From NCBI GenBank assembly GCA_945867245.1, contig CAMBHQ010000078.1:1-5255 (forward strand): 5,255 bases of DNA. Reading direction: 5' to 3'. Positions 1-5,255 of this stretch are shown one piece after another. The DNA comes from an uncultured Porphyromonas sp. GTDB lineage: Bacteria > Bacteroidota > Bacteroidia > Bacteroidales > Porphyromonadaceae. Each line of letters opens with the position of its first letter. Within the stretch, counting starts at the first letter, position 1. The notes below the pieces were generated by a model. It searched no databases, was not told the origin of the DNA, and saw nothing but the letters and a program-made list of their open reading frames with translations. Made by a program: the position numbers and the translations under genes.

Positions 1-320
1 CACTCGTAGTCTTCGTCCTCACATTCATCGAGGATAACGAGCGTTAACTCTTTGGTTATCTCCGATATTTGGATAAGGAACTCGAAACCACCCTCCTCGT
101 CGAGCCATTCATAACGAATATTAGATAGGGGTTGCTTGATACAGACGCGCGCAGAGTCAGCACTGGTCTCGGACCAGTTGAAGGTAGCGATATCTTGCTC
201 TAGCTCTACACGAGCGTCTATCCAACAGCTCAGGCCTTTTTCGGTAGATACCATGAGCCACATTTGGCTGGCAGACACTTTGCCAAGCGAGTACTCTAGA
301 CGATAATTCTTACGAGCCAT
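1..320 (-). CDS. START-like domain protein, N-terminal part (runs off left edge)
   Basis: This is an uninterrupted frame from an ATG at 318-320 to the window edge, giving 106 residues with the C-terminus missing. It begins MARKNYRLEYSLGKVSAS and contains segments typical of the Bacteroidetes START-like/AHSA1-related family: a short beta strand, a helix (SASQMWLMVSTEKGLSCWI, about 16-34), then FNWSE (48-52), IRYEWLDEE (68-76) and FEFLIQISEITKELTLVI (79-96). As I recall, relatives are about 125-135 aa, so some 20-30 residues are probably missing. The acidic end (DECEDEDYE) matches the region just before the final helix. START-like folds bind hydrophobic ligands in a helix-grip cavity; the ligand for this family is unknown to me. 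The gene is divergent from cdd, and a candidate promoter lies just upstream. There is no signal peptide, so it is probably cytoplasmic. The family call rests on remembered similarity. Confidence 0.82.
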   Translation of the reverse strand, partial: MARKNYRLEYSLGKVSASQMWLMVSTEKGLSCWIDARVELEQDIATFNWSETSADSARVCIKQPLSNIRYEWLDEEGGFEFLIQISEITKELTLVILDECEDEDYE

Positions 321-424
321 AATATAAGTGCTTGTGTTGTTGATACCGAAAGATAGAAAGATTTATCGATATAACAAAGACCTAAATAGCGAATACTGCT
401 ACATCAAACTAATATATATAGTAT
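321..424. other. divergent intergenic region between the START-like gene and cdd
   Basis: This is a 104-bp AT-rich spacer and the only divergent promoter region in the window. It holds the minus-strand promoter candidate described separately. On the plus strand I find no TTTG/TAnnTTTG pair at acceptable spacing, so how cdd is transcribed is unclear. The alternating run aatatatatagtatatg (411-427) directly before and into the cdd start should be easily melted and unstructured. That may serve initiation in place of a Shine-Dalgarno sequence. Confidence 0.6.
348..378 (-). promoter_or_regulatory. candidate Bacteroidetes sigma-ABfr-type promoter for the START-like gene
   Basis: Read on the minus strand, TTTG (375-378) is followed by 19 nt and then TATCTTTC (348-355). 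The Bacteroidetes housekeeping consensus is TTTG near -33 and TAnnTTTG near -7, separated by about 19-21 nt. The -33 box is exact and the -7 box differs at one base. Transcription would begin near 343, giving a leader of about 23 nt before the ATG at 320. The leader has no Shine-Dalgarno sequence, which is usual in this phylum. The motif is short and the region AT-rich, so chance is possible. Confidence 0.45.
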
Positions 425-892
425 ATGAAGCAACAATTATCTATACCTTATCTGCTCGTAGCCAATAGCGAGCTGGAGGCTCGGGATAAGGACCTAGAGG
501 CTGCAGCCTCGGCTATTGCAGAGCGTGCTTATGCACCCTACAGCCACTTCCGTGTAGGTGCGGCCGTCCTGCTAGAGAATGGTGTCATCGTAACAGGGAG
601 CAACCAGGAGAATGCAGCATATCCCTCGGGACTCTGTGCCGAGCGGACAGCCCTATTCTATGCGGGGTCGCAGTATCCCGATGTAGCAGTAGTGGCGCTT
701 GCTGTCGTAGCGTACAACAAGGATGGCCGAGTAGCGCAGATATCTCCCTGTGGTGCTTGCAGACAGGTATTGATGGAGACGGCGGTACGCTTCCGCCCCT
801 TCCGCCTCCTACTCTGCGGTAGTCGGGAGACGATTATCCTAGAGGACTGCCGTCAGGTGTTGCCTTTCGGCTTCGACGGCTCCGAGCTCTAG
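425..892 (+). CDS. cdd: cytidine deaminase
   Basis: This 155-residue protein is a cytidine/deoxycytidine deaminase of the small homotetrameric class. It hydrolyses (deoxy)cytidine to (deoxy)uridine plus ammonia in cytoplasmic pyrimidine salvage. The visible motifs are YAPYSHFRVGAA (36-47, substrate pocket), NQENAAYPSGLCAER (60-74) with zinc ligand C71 and catalytic E73, and PCGACRQV (108-115) with zinc ligands C109 and C112. Three cysteine ligands and a length near 130-160 aa indicate the tetrameric form rather than the longer dimeric E. coli type. The first 25 or so residues are a modest N-terminal extension like that I recall in Bacteroides homologues. The ATG follows the AT-rich run taatatatatagtat, with no Shine-Dalgarno sequence. 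It is the only plus-strand gene here, divergent from the START-like gene and convergent with the alkyltransferase. I found no convincing promoter for it. Confidence 0.97.
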   Translation: MKQQLSIPYLLVANSELEARDKDLEAAASAIAERAYAPYSHFRVGAAVLLENGVIVTGSNQENAAYPSGLCAERTALFYAGSQYPDVAVVALAVVAYNKDGRVAQISPCGACRQVLMETAVRFRPFRLLLCGSRETIILEDCRQVLPFGFDGSEL

Positions 893-903
893 CTTAGCTC
901 GTA

Positions 904-1575
904 TTAGAATAAGCTGGACTCTAGACTAGGCAATTCGTAAGCTAGTATCTGCTCCTTACGCGCTATGCCATGGGCATATCCTCCGATATGCCCATTACTG
1001 CGTATTACCCGATGGCAGGGTATTAGTATAGAGATGGGATTAGCCCCCACAGCTGTACCCACAGCTTGTAGCGCACGTGCTTGTCCTACTTGCTCTGCAA
1101 TAGACTGGTAGCTACGCAGACTCCCACGTGGGATAGTCAACAGAGCCAGGCATACCTCTAGGCGAAACTGACTCGTAGCCGTCAGGACACAGCGTACTGT
1201 TAGTTCTTCCTCTATATAGGTATAGAGGGCCTCTACGAGACGGCTAAAGCCAGCACTAGTGCTTTCTCCCAGACTTTGGGCCTCGGGGAAAGCACTCTCA
1301 GTAGTACTGCCATCGGCTCCCTCTAGCGATAACTCCCAGATGCGTTCTTGGTCGTCATACACAATACTTATTCGCCCCAATGCAGAGTCTAGCTCTGTGC
1401 GGTAGAGGCCTCGGGACATCTTGGCTCGTTCGGAGGTACTAAGGATGCAGTATGATAATTCTAGCCGTAGGCGCGTCCCACTAGGGCTCTCTACGAGAAA
1501 AGCCACTTCCCCTATTCGGAGAGGTGGCTTATTCGTGTCGAGATAGTTCCTTAGATTAGTAGGAAATATACTCAT
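904..1575 (-). CDS. ogt: methylated-DNA--protein-cysteine S-methyltransferase (O6-alkylguanine-DNA alkyltransferase) with N-terminal extension
   Basis: This 223-residue protein carries a complete C-terminal alkyltransferase domain (about 135-215). That domain moves the alkyl group from O6-alkylguanine in DNA onto its own cysteine in a single-turnover repair reaction. The motif IPCHRVIRSNG holds acceptor C187. Aligned without gaps to human MGMT at an offset of 42, Y156, N179, C187, H188 and E214 match Y114, N137, C145, H146 and E172. The MGMT arginine finger R128, however, is Q170 here. The N-terminal alkyltransferase subdomain starts near 56 (GLYRTELDSALGRISIVYDD). Residues 1-52 are an extension I do not recognise; there is no AraC helix-turn-helix or Ada zinc domain, so this is not full Ada. 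The ATG at 1573-1575 shares one base with the folE stop (TAATG), favouring coupled translation. An alternative start at M53 (1417-1419) would give 171 aa, a normal single-domain length. Whether this is called ogt or an ada-like gene is a naming choice. Confidence 0.9.
   Translation of the reverse strand: MSIFPTNLRNYLDTNKPPLRIGEVAFLVESPSGTRLRLELSYCILSTSERAKMSRGLYRTELDSALGRISIVYDDQERIWELSLEGADGSTTESAFPEAQSLGESTSAGFSRLVEALYTYIEEELTVRCVLTATSQFRLEVCLALLTIPRGSLRSYQSIAEQVGQARALQAVGTAVGANPISILIPCHRVIRSNGHIGGYAHGIARKEQILAYELPSLESSLF
970..995 (-). repeat. perfect 11-bp inverted repeat with 4-nt loop inside the alkyltransferase gene
   Basis: ATGGGCATATC (970-980) and GATATGCCCAT (985-995) are exact reverse complements separated by CTCC. 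In the mRNA, on the minus strand, this forms an 11-bp hairpin with the loop GGAG, about 64 nt before the stop codon. It encodes the conserved stretch GHIGGYAH (195-202), so part of the symmetry is constrained by the protein. No T-run follows. A role in transcript folding or 3' stability is possible but not shown. Confidence 0.6.
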
Positions 1576-2162
1576 TATCTATTTGGTCTAGCGATGTGGA
1601 GCATAAACTCCTCTCGTGTCTTAGCCTCTTTGAAGGCCCCCGTGAAGTCGCTAGTAGTCGTTAGCGAGTGCTGTTTCTCTACGCCTCGCATCTGCATGCA
1701 CATATGCTCGGCCTCGATAACGACTATTACACCGAGCGGATTAAGCGTCTGCTGTATGCATTCCTTTATTTCGGTCGTTAGACGCTCCTGCACCTGTAGA
1801 CGACGTGCAAATATGTCTACGACACGTGGCAATTTACTCAGGCCTGTGATATAGCCATTGGGGATGTAGCCGATATGCACCTTGCCGAAGAAGGGCAACA
1901 TATGATGCTCGCACATGGAATAGAAGTCTATGTCCCGTACAATTACCATCTGTTTGTACTCCTCGCGAAACATAGCAGATCGCAATACTTCCTCTGGGGA
2001 CTGGCTATAGCCCTGCGTTAGGAACTGCATAGCCTTAGCTACGCGCTCGGGCGTTTTCACTAGGCCTTCGCGCTGTACATTCTCCCCGAGTAGGTCGATG
2101 ATAGCGGCGTAATGTTCTTCTAGAGATGCCTGTATAGCTGGGTCTATGGGCTTAGTACTCAT
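1575..2162 (-). CDS. folE: GTP cyclohydrolase I (type IA)
   Basis: This 195-residue protein has the length and motifs of FolE. The enzyme converts GTP to 7,8-dihydroneopterin triphosphate plus formate, the first step of tetrahydrofolate (and possibly other pterin) synthesis, as a cytoplasmic homodecamer. Visible motifs are [15 protein letters not shown] (31-45), the zinc/active-site block [19 protein letters not shown] (83-101) with zinc ligands C84 and H87 and catalytic-type H86, [10 protein letters not shown] (107-116), and [10 protein letters not shown] (152-161) with third zinc ligand C155. The Cys-His-Cys zinc set marks the zinc-dependent FolE1 rather than FolE2. Its ATG lies inside the end of the SPOR gene (11-nt overlap), and its TAA shares a base with the alkyltransferase ATG, so it sits in a tightly packed operon. 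No riboswitch or separate promoter is visible before it. No other folate gene lies in the window. Confidence 0.97.
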   Translation of the reverse strand: MSTKPIDPAIQASLEEHYAAIIDLLGENVQREGLVKTPERVAKAMQFLTQGYSQSPEEVLRSAMFREEYKQMVIVRDIDFYSMCEHHMLPFFGKVHIGYIPNGYITGLSKLPRVVDIFARRLQVQERLTTEIKECIQQTLNPLGVIVVIEAEHMCMQMRGVEKQHSLTTTSDFTGAFKEAKTREEFMLHIARPNR

Positions 2163-2697
2163 GCTTGTCGGGGTTGTAGTTTAGGATACGCACTTTATCA
2201 CGTACAATATAAGACTCCTGAAACCATGCTGGCATTACCTTGAGGAGCTTGGCACGTGCAGCACGTGCAGCATTATCACTTACGAAGTCCCCTACTACTA
2301 GACGCCAGAATGGGGCATTGTAGGTGGGATAACAGCTATACTCCGGAGCCAGACGACGTAGCTGTGCTGCACGACGGTCCATCTCGGCCTTGCTCGTTAC
2401 GAGGTTGCCGTTGTAGACTTGTATGCGGTAGCCGTGCATTAGTGTAGTATTTCCCTCACGTCCGAGAATAGCTCTATAGCGTGCCGATGTACCACCTACT
2501 AGTTTCTTTAGCTCAGCAGACTGGTTGATCACTACATATCCTTCGCCCGGAGCTTCACCTTCTAGAGCCTCGAAGATAGTACGGGGCGTAGCCTTACGCA
2601 TTGGCGTAGGGCTTTGTTGCTGGGCTTCTGCAGGCAGCATAGCTATAGCCCCAACGGCTAATAGCATACAGCAGGCTTTTCTATTCATAGTCTTCAT
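2152..2697 (-). CDS. secreted SPOR-domain protein
   Basis: Starting at the ATG at 2695-2697 gives 181 residues ([17 protein letters not shown]...). Residues 4-25 look like a type I signal peptide: basic MNRK, a hydrophobic core, and an AEA cleavage site before QQQ. The mature protein should be periplasmic or envelope-associated; the cysteines are not in a lipobox. Residues 89-169 form a SPOR domain, opening with [11 protein letters not shown], where SPOR domains begin with a beta strand of the form (F/Y)xVQx[18 protein letters not shown] (131-147) is the second strand-helix unit, including the usual GxF. SPOR domains bind denuded glycan strands of septal peptidoglycan, so a role in division or wall remodelling is plausible but inferred. 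Residues 26-88 are low in known motifs. A GTG at 2722-2724 is in frame, but it lies in a strong hairpin and would bury the signal peptide behind extra residues. M4 (2686-2688) is the other plausible start. The gene overlaps folE by 11 nt. Confidence 0.88.
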   Translation of the reverse strand: MKTMNRKACCMLLAVGAIAMLPAEAQQQSPTPMRKATPRTIFEALEGEAPGEGYVVINQSAELKKLVGGTSARYRAILGREGNTTLMHGYRIQVYNGNLVTSKAEMDRRAAQLRRLAPEYSCYPTYNAPFWRLVVGDFVSDNAARAARAKLLKVMPAWFQESYIVRDKVRILNYNPDKHEY

Positions 2698-2713
2698 ACT
2701 CGGGGTATAGTAG

Positions 2714-2752
2714 AGTGCCCGCACCCCAGCTCAATCCGAGAGTGCGGGCACT
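2714..2752 (-). terminator. GC-rich hairpin between tpiA and the SPOR gene (attenuator or mRNA-stability element)
   Basis: AGTGCCCGCAC (2714-2724) and GTGCGGGCACT (2742-2752) are perfect 11-bp inverted arms around a 17-nt loop. In the minus-strand transcript the hairpin starts about 27 nt after the tpiA stop and ends about 16 nt before the SPOR start at 2697. It is not followed by a T-run on this strand, so it is not a textbook intrinsic terminator. No Bacteroidetes-type promoter is visible between it and the SPOR gene, which argues for read-through. A partial terminator, or a processing/stability element that sets high tpiA relative to downstream genes, fits the position. Confidence 0.5.
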
Positions 2753-2779
2753 ATCTGTCTTCGTTATCGTAAGTAATGG

Positions 2780-3532
2780 CTAGTTGAAAGCCTCGATAAT
2801 AGGTAGGAACTTGTCTACGGCAAGACTAGCACCACCAATAAGACCGCCATCTACATCGGGACGGCTAAAGAGCTCCTTGGCATTGCTACCATTGCAGCTA
2901 CCACCATAGAGTATCGTGCAGTCGTCTGCTATCTGCTGACCGTACTTGCCAGCTACGAAGGCACGGATATGTGCGTGTATCTCCTGCGCTTGGTCTGCCG
3001 TCGCAGTAAGACCTGTACCAATAGCCCATACTGGCTCGTATGCAAGTACAATCTTGGCAAAGTCTTCTGTAGAGAGACCAAAGAGAGCATGAGCAATCTG
3101 CTCCTCTACTACCTGGAAGTGCTTGCCAGACTCGCGCTCTTCCTTCACCTCACCGATGCAGAAGATAGGCGTTAGACCCTGAGCAAGGGCTAGCTGTACC
3201 TTCTCGGCTAGAATAGCATCCGTCTCGCCATAGTAAGCACGACGTTCGCTGTGGCCTAGGATAACATACTTAGCGCCAGTAGAGGCTACCATAGCAGCTG
3301 ATACTTCGCCGGTATAAGCTCCTTCGGCCTTGTCTGCGCAGTTCTCTGCTGCGATGCCGAAGCCCTTAGCAGTAGAGGCAAGCGTAGCGAGGTGGATGAA
3401 TGGAGCACCAATTACTACGTCGCAGTTGATGCTACGCCCAGCGAGGGTTTCGTTAAGCTCATTAACGAAGGCTACACCTTCCTGCAGGGTCTTATTCATC
3501 TTCCAGTTACCTGCTACAATGTTCTTTCTCAT
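2780..3532 (-). CDS. tpiA: triosephosphate isomerase
   Basis: This 250-residue protein is a full-length TIM-barrel triosephosphate isomerase. It interconverts dihydroxyacetone phosphate and glyceraldehyde 3-phosphate in cytoplasmic glycolysis and gluconeogenesis, normally as a homodimer. It has every hallmark: AGNWKMN (7-13) with catalytic K11, GAYTGEVSA (71-79), LGHSERR (92-98) with electrophile H94, [11 protein letters not shown] (164-174) with general base E166 and the flexible loop 6 that follows, [10 protein letters not shown] (209-218) and [10 protein letters not shown] (228-237) for phosphate binding. No catalytic residue is missing. The ATG at 3530-3532 lies 32 nt after the stop of the DoxX-like gene, and no Bacteroidetes-type promoter is evident in that AT-rich spacer, so it is probably cotranscribed. 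A strong hairpin follows its stop codon. Its partners here are not glycolytic genes. Confidence 0.98.
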   Translation of the reverse strand: MRKNIVAGNWKMNKTLQEGVAFVNELNETLAGRSINCDVVIGAPFIHLATLASTAKGFGIAAENCADKAEGAYTGEVSAAMVASTGAKYVILGHSERRAYYGETDAILAEKVQLALAQGLTPIFCIGEVKEERESGKHFQVVEEQIAHALFGLSTEDFAKIVLAYEPVWAIGTGLTATADQAQEIHAHIRAFVAGKYGQQIADDCTILYGGSCNGSNAKELFSRPDVDGGLIGGASLAVDKFLPIIEAFN

Positions 3533-3564
3533 TTCGTTATACTCTTAATTAGTTATGTTGTTGT

Positions 3565-4854
3565 TTACTCTGTCTTTGTTTGCTTGCGGACACTTAGATA
3601 TCCAGCGGCACGTCCCCAGCGCAGGGTGCGTCTTAGTAGACCAATAAGCAGCAGTAGCCCCCACAGCATAAGGATAGACAAACGCCAAAGTGAGGGTTTA
3701 GTATGCTCGCCACGATCTAGTCTAGAAGACACAAAGTTAGCAAATTCGTCGCTACTAGGGAAATCAACGCTTGCCAGTTTATCTATAATAACTCCATCCT
3801 TAATGATGACAAGGCCCGGATTGGCCCTTAGCATTGTACGAATGGTAGTAGCATCCACGAAGAGTGCGGGATACTCTGCACCAGTGCGGTAGAACCATTC
3901 CGCTGCATTGTCTGCCACCGTAGGCGATACGCTATAGAACTTGATGCCACGCTCACTCAGATAGCTGTACAGCTCATTGACGACTTCGTAGCGTGTCTGC
4001 TCTGCCTTAGCCCAATCGGGAGAGAGGAAGAGGAAGATGCCCGTAGTATCTGTCAGTATCTCCTCGGTCTTGTCCTCTCCCTCGGGCGTCAGTACCAGGA
4101 AGCTGTAGGCCGGTGGCGTTAGACTTAGGCGCTCAGCCTGCTGCACCTCTACATAGGTCCAGGTACTATCGGGCAGGCTATCCACAGCAAAGCTCTGCCG
4201 CACGCCATTGCGCTCGTATATATAACGAGTACCAGCATTCAGTGTAGCCATATAGAGCGAGTCTGCCTGACGCATTCGCTCCCTGATATTATATCCTATG
4301 CGATATGGTCGGAAGTCCACATAGGGCAAAGCGCGCAGATTGGTGTAGACAAATAGTCCTATACCTACTATGGCTAATGAGGCAGGTATCCACTGCTCAC
4401 GCTTGGAGTACAAATGCTTTATCTCTGTGGCATTCCATGCCAATAGTAGAGCCATGGGCAGGAGCAAGAGGTTTTTGAGGAAAGTACCCGAGGCTGTTAT
4501 CTTCAACGCATCACCGAAGCAACCACAGTCCGGCATAGTACCAGCAATATACACATACCCCGTCAGAAGCGTAAAGAAGAATAGGAGCAAGGTCGCCAGC
4601 CTACTAGCTAGCCTACGGTAGATACCCATAAGCAAGAAAGCCCCCACACAAAACTCCACGACAATAAGGGATGTAGCCAAAGGCTGCCCCCAGCTAAGTA
4701 ACGTCGGATTAGTGATGCCAAATACCAGTGTCTGGAAGTCGTGCACCTTGAGGCCTAGGCCTACAGGATCTATTGCTTTAGTAAATCCAGAGACCACGAA
4801 GACCAGCCCTACTATGATACGAGCAAGCTCGACAAGAAGTGGCTTAATCTTCAT
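3565..4854 (-). CDS. DoxX/MauE-like membrane protein with C-terminal thioredoxin-like region (BT_3928-type)
   Basis: This is a 429-residue inner-membrane protein. The N-terminal 140 or so residues are a four-helix DoxX/MauE-like bundle, with hydrophobic segments near 9-25, 58-77, 84-105 and 125-141. They include VVSGFTKAIDPVGLGLK (20-36) and the cysteine motif MPDCGCFGDALKI (107-119; C110, C112) found in MauE/DoxX-type redox membrane proteins. A fifth segment lies near 157-172. Residues 180-380 are predicted outside the membrane. Within them, about 265-375 resemble a degraded thioredoxin/TlpA fold (GIFLFLSPDW, AEYPALFVDA, RANPGLVIIKDGVIIDK) but lack a CxxC. A last membrane segment is at 389-407, followed by a basic tail. 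The ATG lies within the end of the DUF1599 gene (11-nt overlap). The biochemical role is unknown; an electron-transfer or disulfide function is inferred only from the fold pairing and the CGC motif. Confidence 0.87.
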   Translation of the reverse strand: MKIKPLLVELARIIVGLVFVVSGFTKAIDPVGLGLKVHDFQTLVFGITNPTLLSWGQPLATSLIVVEFCVGAFLLMGIYRRLASRLATLLLFFFTLLTGYVYIAGTMPDCGCFGDALKITASGTFLKNLLLLPMALLLAWNATEIKHLYSKREQWIPASLAIVGIGLFVYTNLRALPYVDFRPYRIGYNIRERMRQADSLYMATLNAGTRYIYERNGVRQSFAVDSLPDSTWTYVEVQQAERLSLTPPAYSFLVLTPEGEDKTEEILTDTTGIFLFLSPDWAKAEQTRYEVVNELYSYLSERGIKFYSVSPTVADNAAEWFYRTGAEYPALFVDATTIRTMLRANPGLVIIKDGVIIDKLASVDFPSSDEFANFVSSRLDRGEHTKPSLWRLSILMLWGLLLLIGLLRRTLRWGRAAGYLSVRKQTKTE

Positions 4855-5255
4855 AGCTCAGCTTAATCAGAGCGAATATGGCGTAATTTATCATGTCGTA
4901 GTAGTTGGCATCTATACCCTCGCTTACTAGTGGCCCTTGGCATAGGTCCTCGAGCTGCTTGGTACGGTAAATCTTCATCAAGATAAGGTCTACCATAGAC
5001 TCGATGCGCATCTGTCGCCAAGCCTCGGAATAGTCGTGGTTCTTGTTGTCCATCAGAGCGAAGGCAGAGGCAACTACTCGGTCGTACTCAGCCAAAGCAT
5101 CTTCTGTAGACATAGTGGGAGCATCCTCTGCGCCTAGCTCCAGCTGTATGATGCCGATAATGCCGTAGTTGATGATACCGATAAGCTCGCTATCTATCCC
5201 CTCCTCTACCCGAGCCTCGTGCTCCTGCAGCGTGCGTATGCGTCCTGCCTTGATA
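4844..5255 (-). CDS. DUF1599 (nucleotide modification associated domain 1) protein, C-terminal part (runs off right edge)
   Basis: The frame is open from the right edge to the TAA at 4844-4846 and shows 136 residues; the N-terminus is outside the window. Visible residues 1-40 (IKAGRIRTLQE...VEEGID...IINYGIIGIIQLEL) and 79-133 (HDYSEAWRQMR...LILMKIYRTKQLEDL...VSEGIDANYYDMINYAIFALIKL) are two copies of the same unit, as in the DUF1599 proteins of about 180 aa that I recall from Bacteroides. An internal ATG at 5111-5113 (residue 48) is not the start, because clear family sequence continues upstream of it. The protein is helical, soluble and rich in acidic residues. The family name comes from reported association with modified-nucleotide gene clusters; no activity is established to my knowledge. 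It overlaps the DoxX-like start by 11 nt (TATGAAGATTAA), suggesting coupled translation. Confidence 0.88.
   Translation of the reverse strand, partial: IKAGRIRTLQEHEARVEEGIDSELIGIINYGIIGIIQLELGAEDAPTMSTEDALAEYDRVVASAFALMDNKNHDYSEAWRQMRIESMVDLILMKIYRTKQLEDLCQGPLVSEGIDANYYDMINYAIFALIKLSYED

Noticed and set aside
321..424. Plus-strand promoter for cdd
   Set aside because: No TTTG/TAnnTTTG pair with 19-21 nt spacing is visible; TTG triplets near 332-343 lack a matching -7 box.
497..510. GAGGCTGCAGCCTC, a 14-bp perfect palindrome in cdd
   Set aside because: About one such palindrome per few windows is expected by chance, and it lies in ordinary coding sequence for the N-terminal helix.
891..915. 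AGCTTA...TAAGCT inverted repeat at the cdd/alkyltransferase junction as a bidirectional terminator
   Set aside because: The stem is only 6 bp and AT-rich, with a 13-nt loop and no T-run, which is too weak to call.
1258..1296. AGTGCTTTC/GAAAGCACT inverted repeat in the alkyltransferase gene
   Set aside because: Nine-bp arms with a 21-nt loop are near chance expectation for a window this long, and it falls in a variable linker.
2252..2269. Tandem GCACGTGCA GCACGTGCA
   Set aside because: Two 9-bp copies encode the Ala-Arg-Ala-rich helix of the SPOR domain; two units are not evidence of a functional repeat.
2722..2724. GTG start for the SPOR protein
   Set aside because: It sits inside the 11-bp hairpin stem and would place extra residues before the signal peptide; the ATG at 2695-2697 gives a normal signal sequence.
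3392..3892. 166-codon plus-strand open frame across the tpiA/DoxX-like junction
   Set aside because: It is antisense to two confident genes and its translation shows no domain or sensible composition. The shorter plus-strand frames at 1594-1854, 2969-3175, 3330-3548 and 4370-4621 are rejected for the same reason.
5111..5113. ATG as the start of the DUF1599 gene
   Set aside because: In-frame sequence upstream continues to the window edge and encodes recognisable family sequence (the first EGID...INY repeat), so this Met is internal.
1..5255. CRISPR arrays, tRNA/rRNA genes, insertion sequences, riboswitches, defence genes
   Set aside because: Nearly all bases are in recognised protein genes, and the short gaps contain no spaced direct repeats, cloverleaf, transposase or known riboswitch core.

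Overview
The window looks like a housekeeping stretch of a Bacteroidales chromosome, most likely a Porphyromonas-type organism. The reasons are the gene order, protein sequences that resemble the Bacteroides/Porphyromonas versions I remember, roughly balanced base composition, start sites without clear Shine-Dalgarno sequences, and a candidate Bacteroidetes-type promoter. I did not search any database, so the genus is an inference.

Layout. Positions 1-320 (minus) hold the first 106 codons of a START-like domain protein that runs off the left edge. A 104-bp AT-rich gap (321-424) separates it from the divergent cytidine deaminase gene cdd (425-892, plus). From the right edge to 904, everything is one minus-strand gene train. 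In transcription order it is: a DUF1599 gene entering from beyond the right edge (4844-5255), a DoxX/MauE-like membrane protein of the BT_3928 type (3565-4854), tpiA (2780-3532), a secreted SPOR-domain protein (2152-2697), folE (1575-2162) and an O6-alkylguanine-DNA alkyltransferase (904-1575). cdd and the alkyltransferase converge with an 11-bp gap. No stretch over 300 bases lacks a gene.

How the genes fit together. Two junctions overlap by 11 nt, one by 1 nt, and one has a 32-nt gap, so the train is probably cotranscribed and in part translationally coupled. The only larger gap, 82 nt between tpiA and the SPOR gene, contains a strong GC-rich hairpin that could tune downstream expression. 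The products span glycolysis (TpiA), the entry into tetrahydrofolate/pterin synthesis (FolE), DNA alkylation repair, envelope functions (SPOR, DoxX-like) and an unsolved family (DUF1599). They do not form one obvious pathway. As I recall, the DUF1599-DoxX-tpiA-SPOR-folE order is conserved in Bacteroides.

I see no mobile element, CRISPR, tRNA/rRNA or defence system, and nothing that amounts to a clearly new system. The points most worth a second look are the internally duplicated DUF1599 protein, the redox-looking but CxxC-less DoxX fusion, the alkyltransferase with a Gln where the arginine finger should be and an unexplained N-terminal extension, and two strong hairpins.
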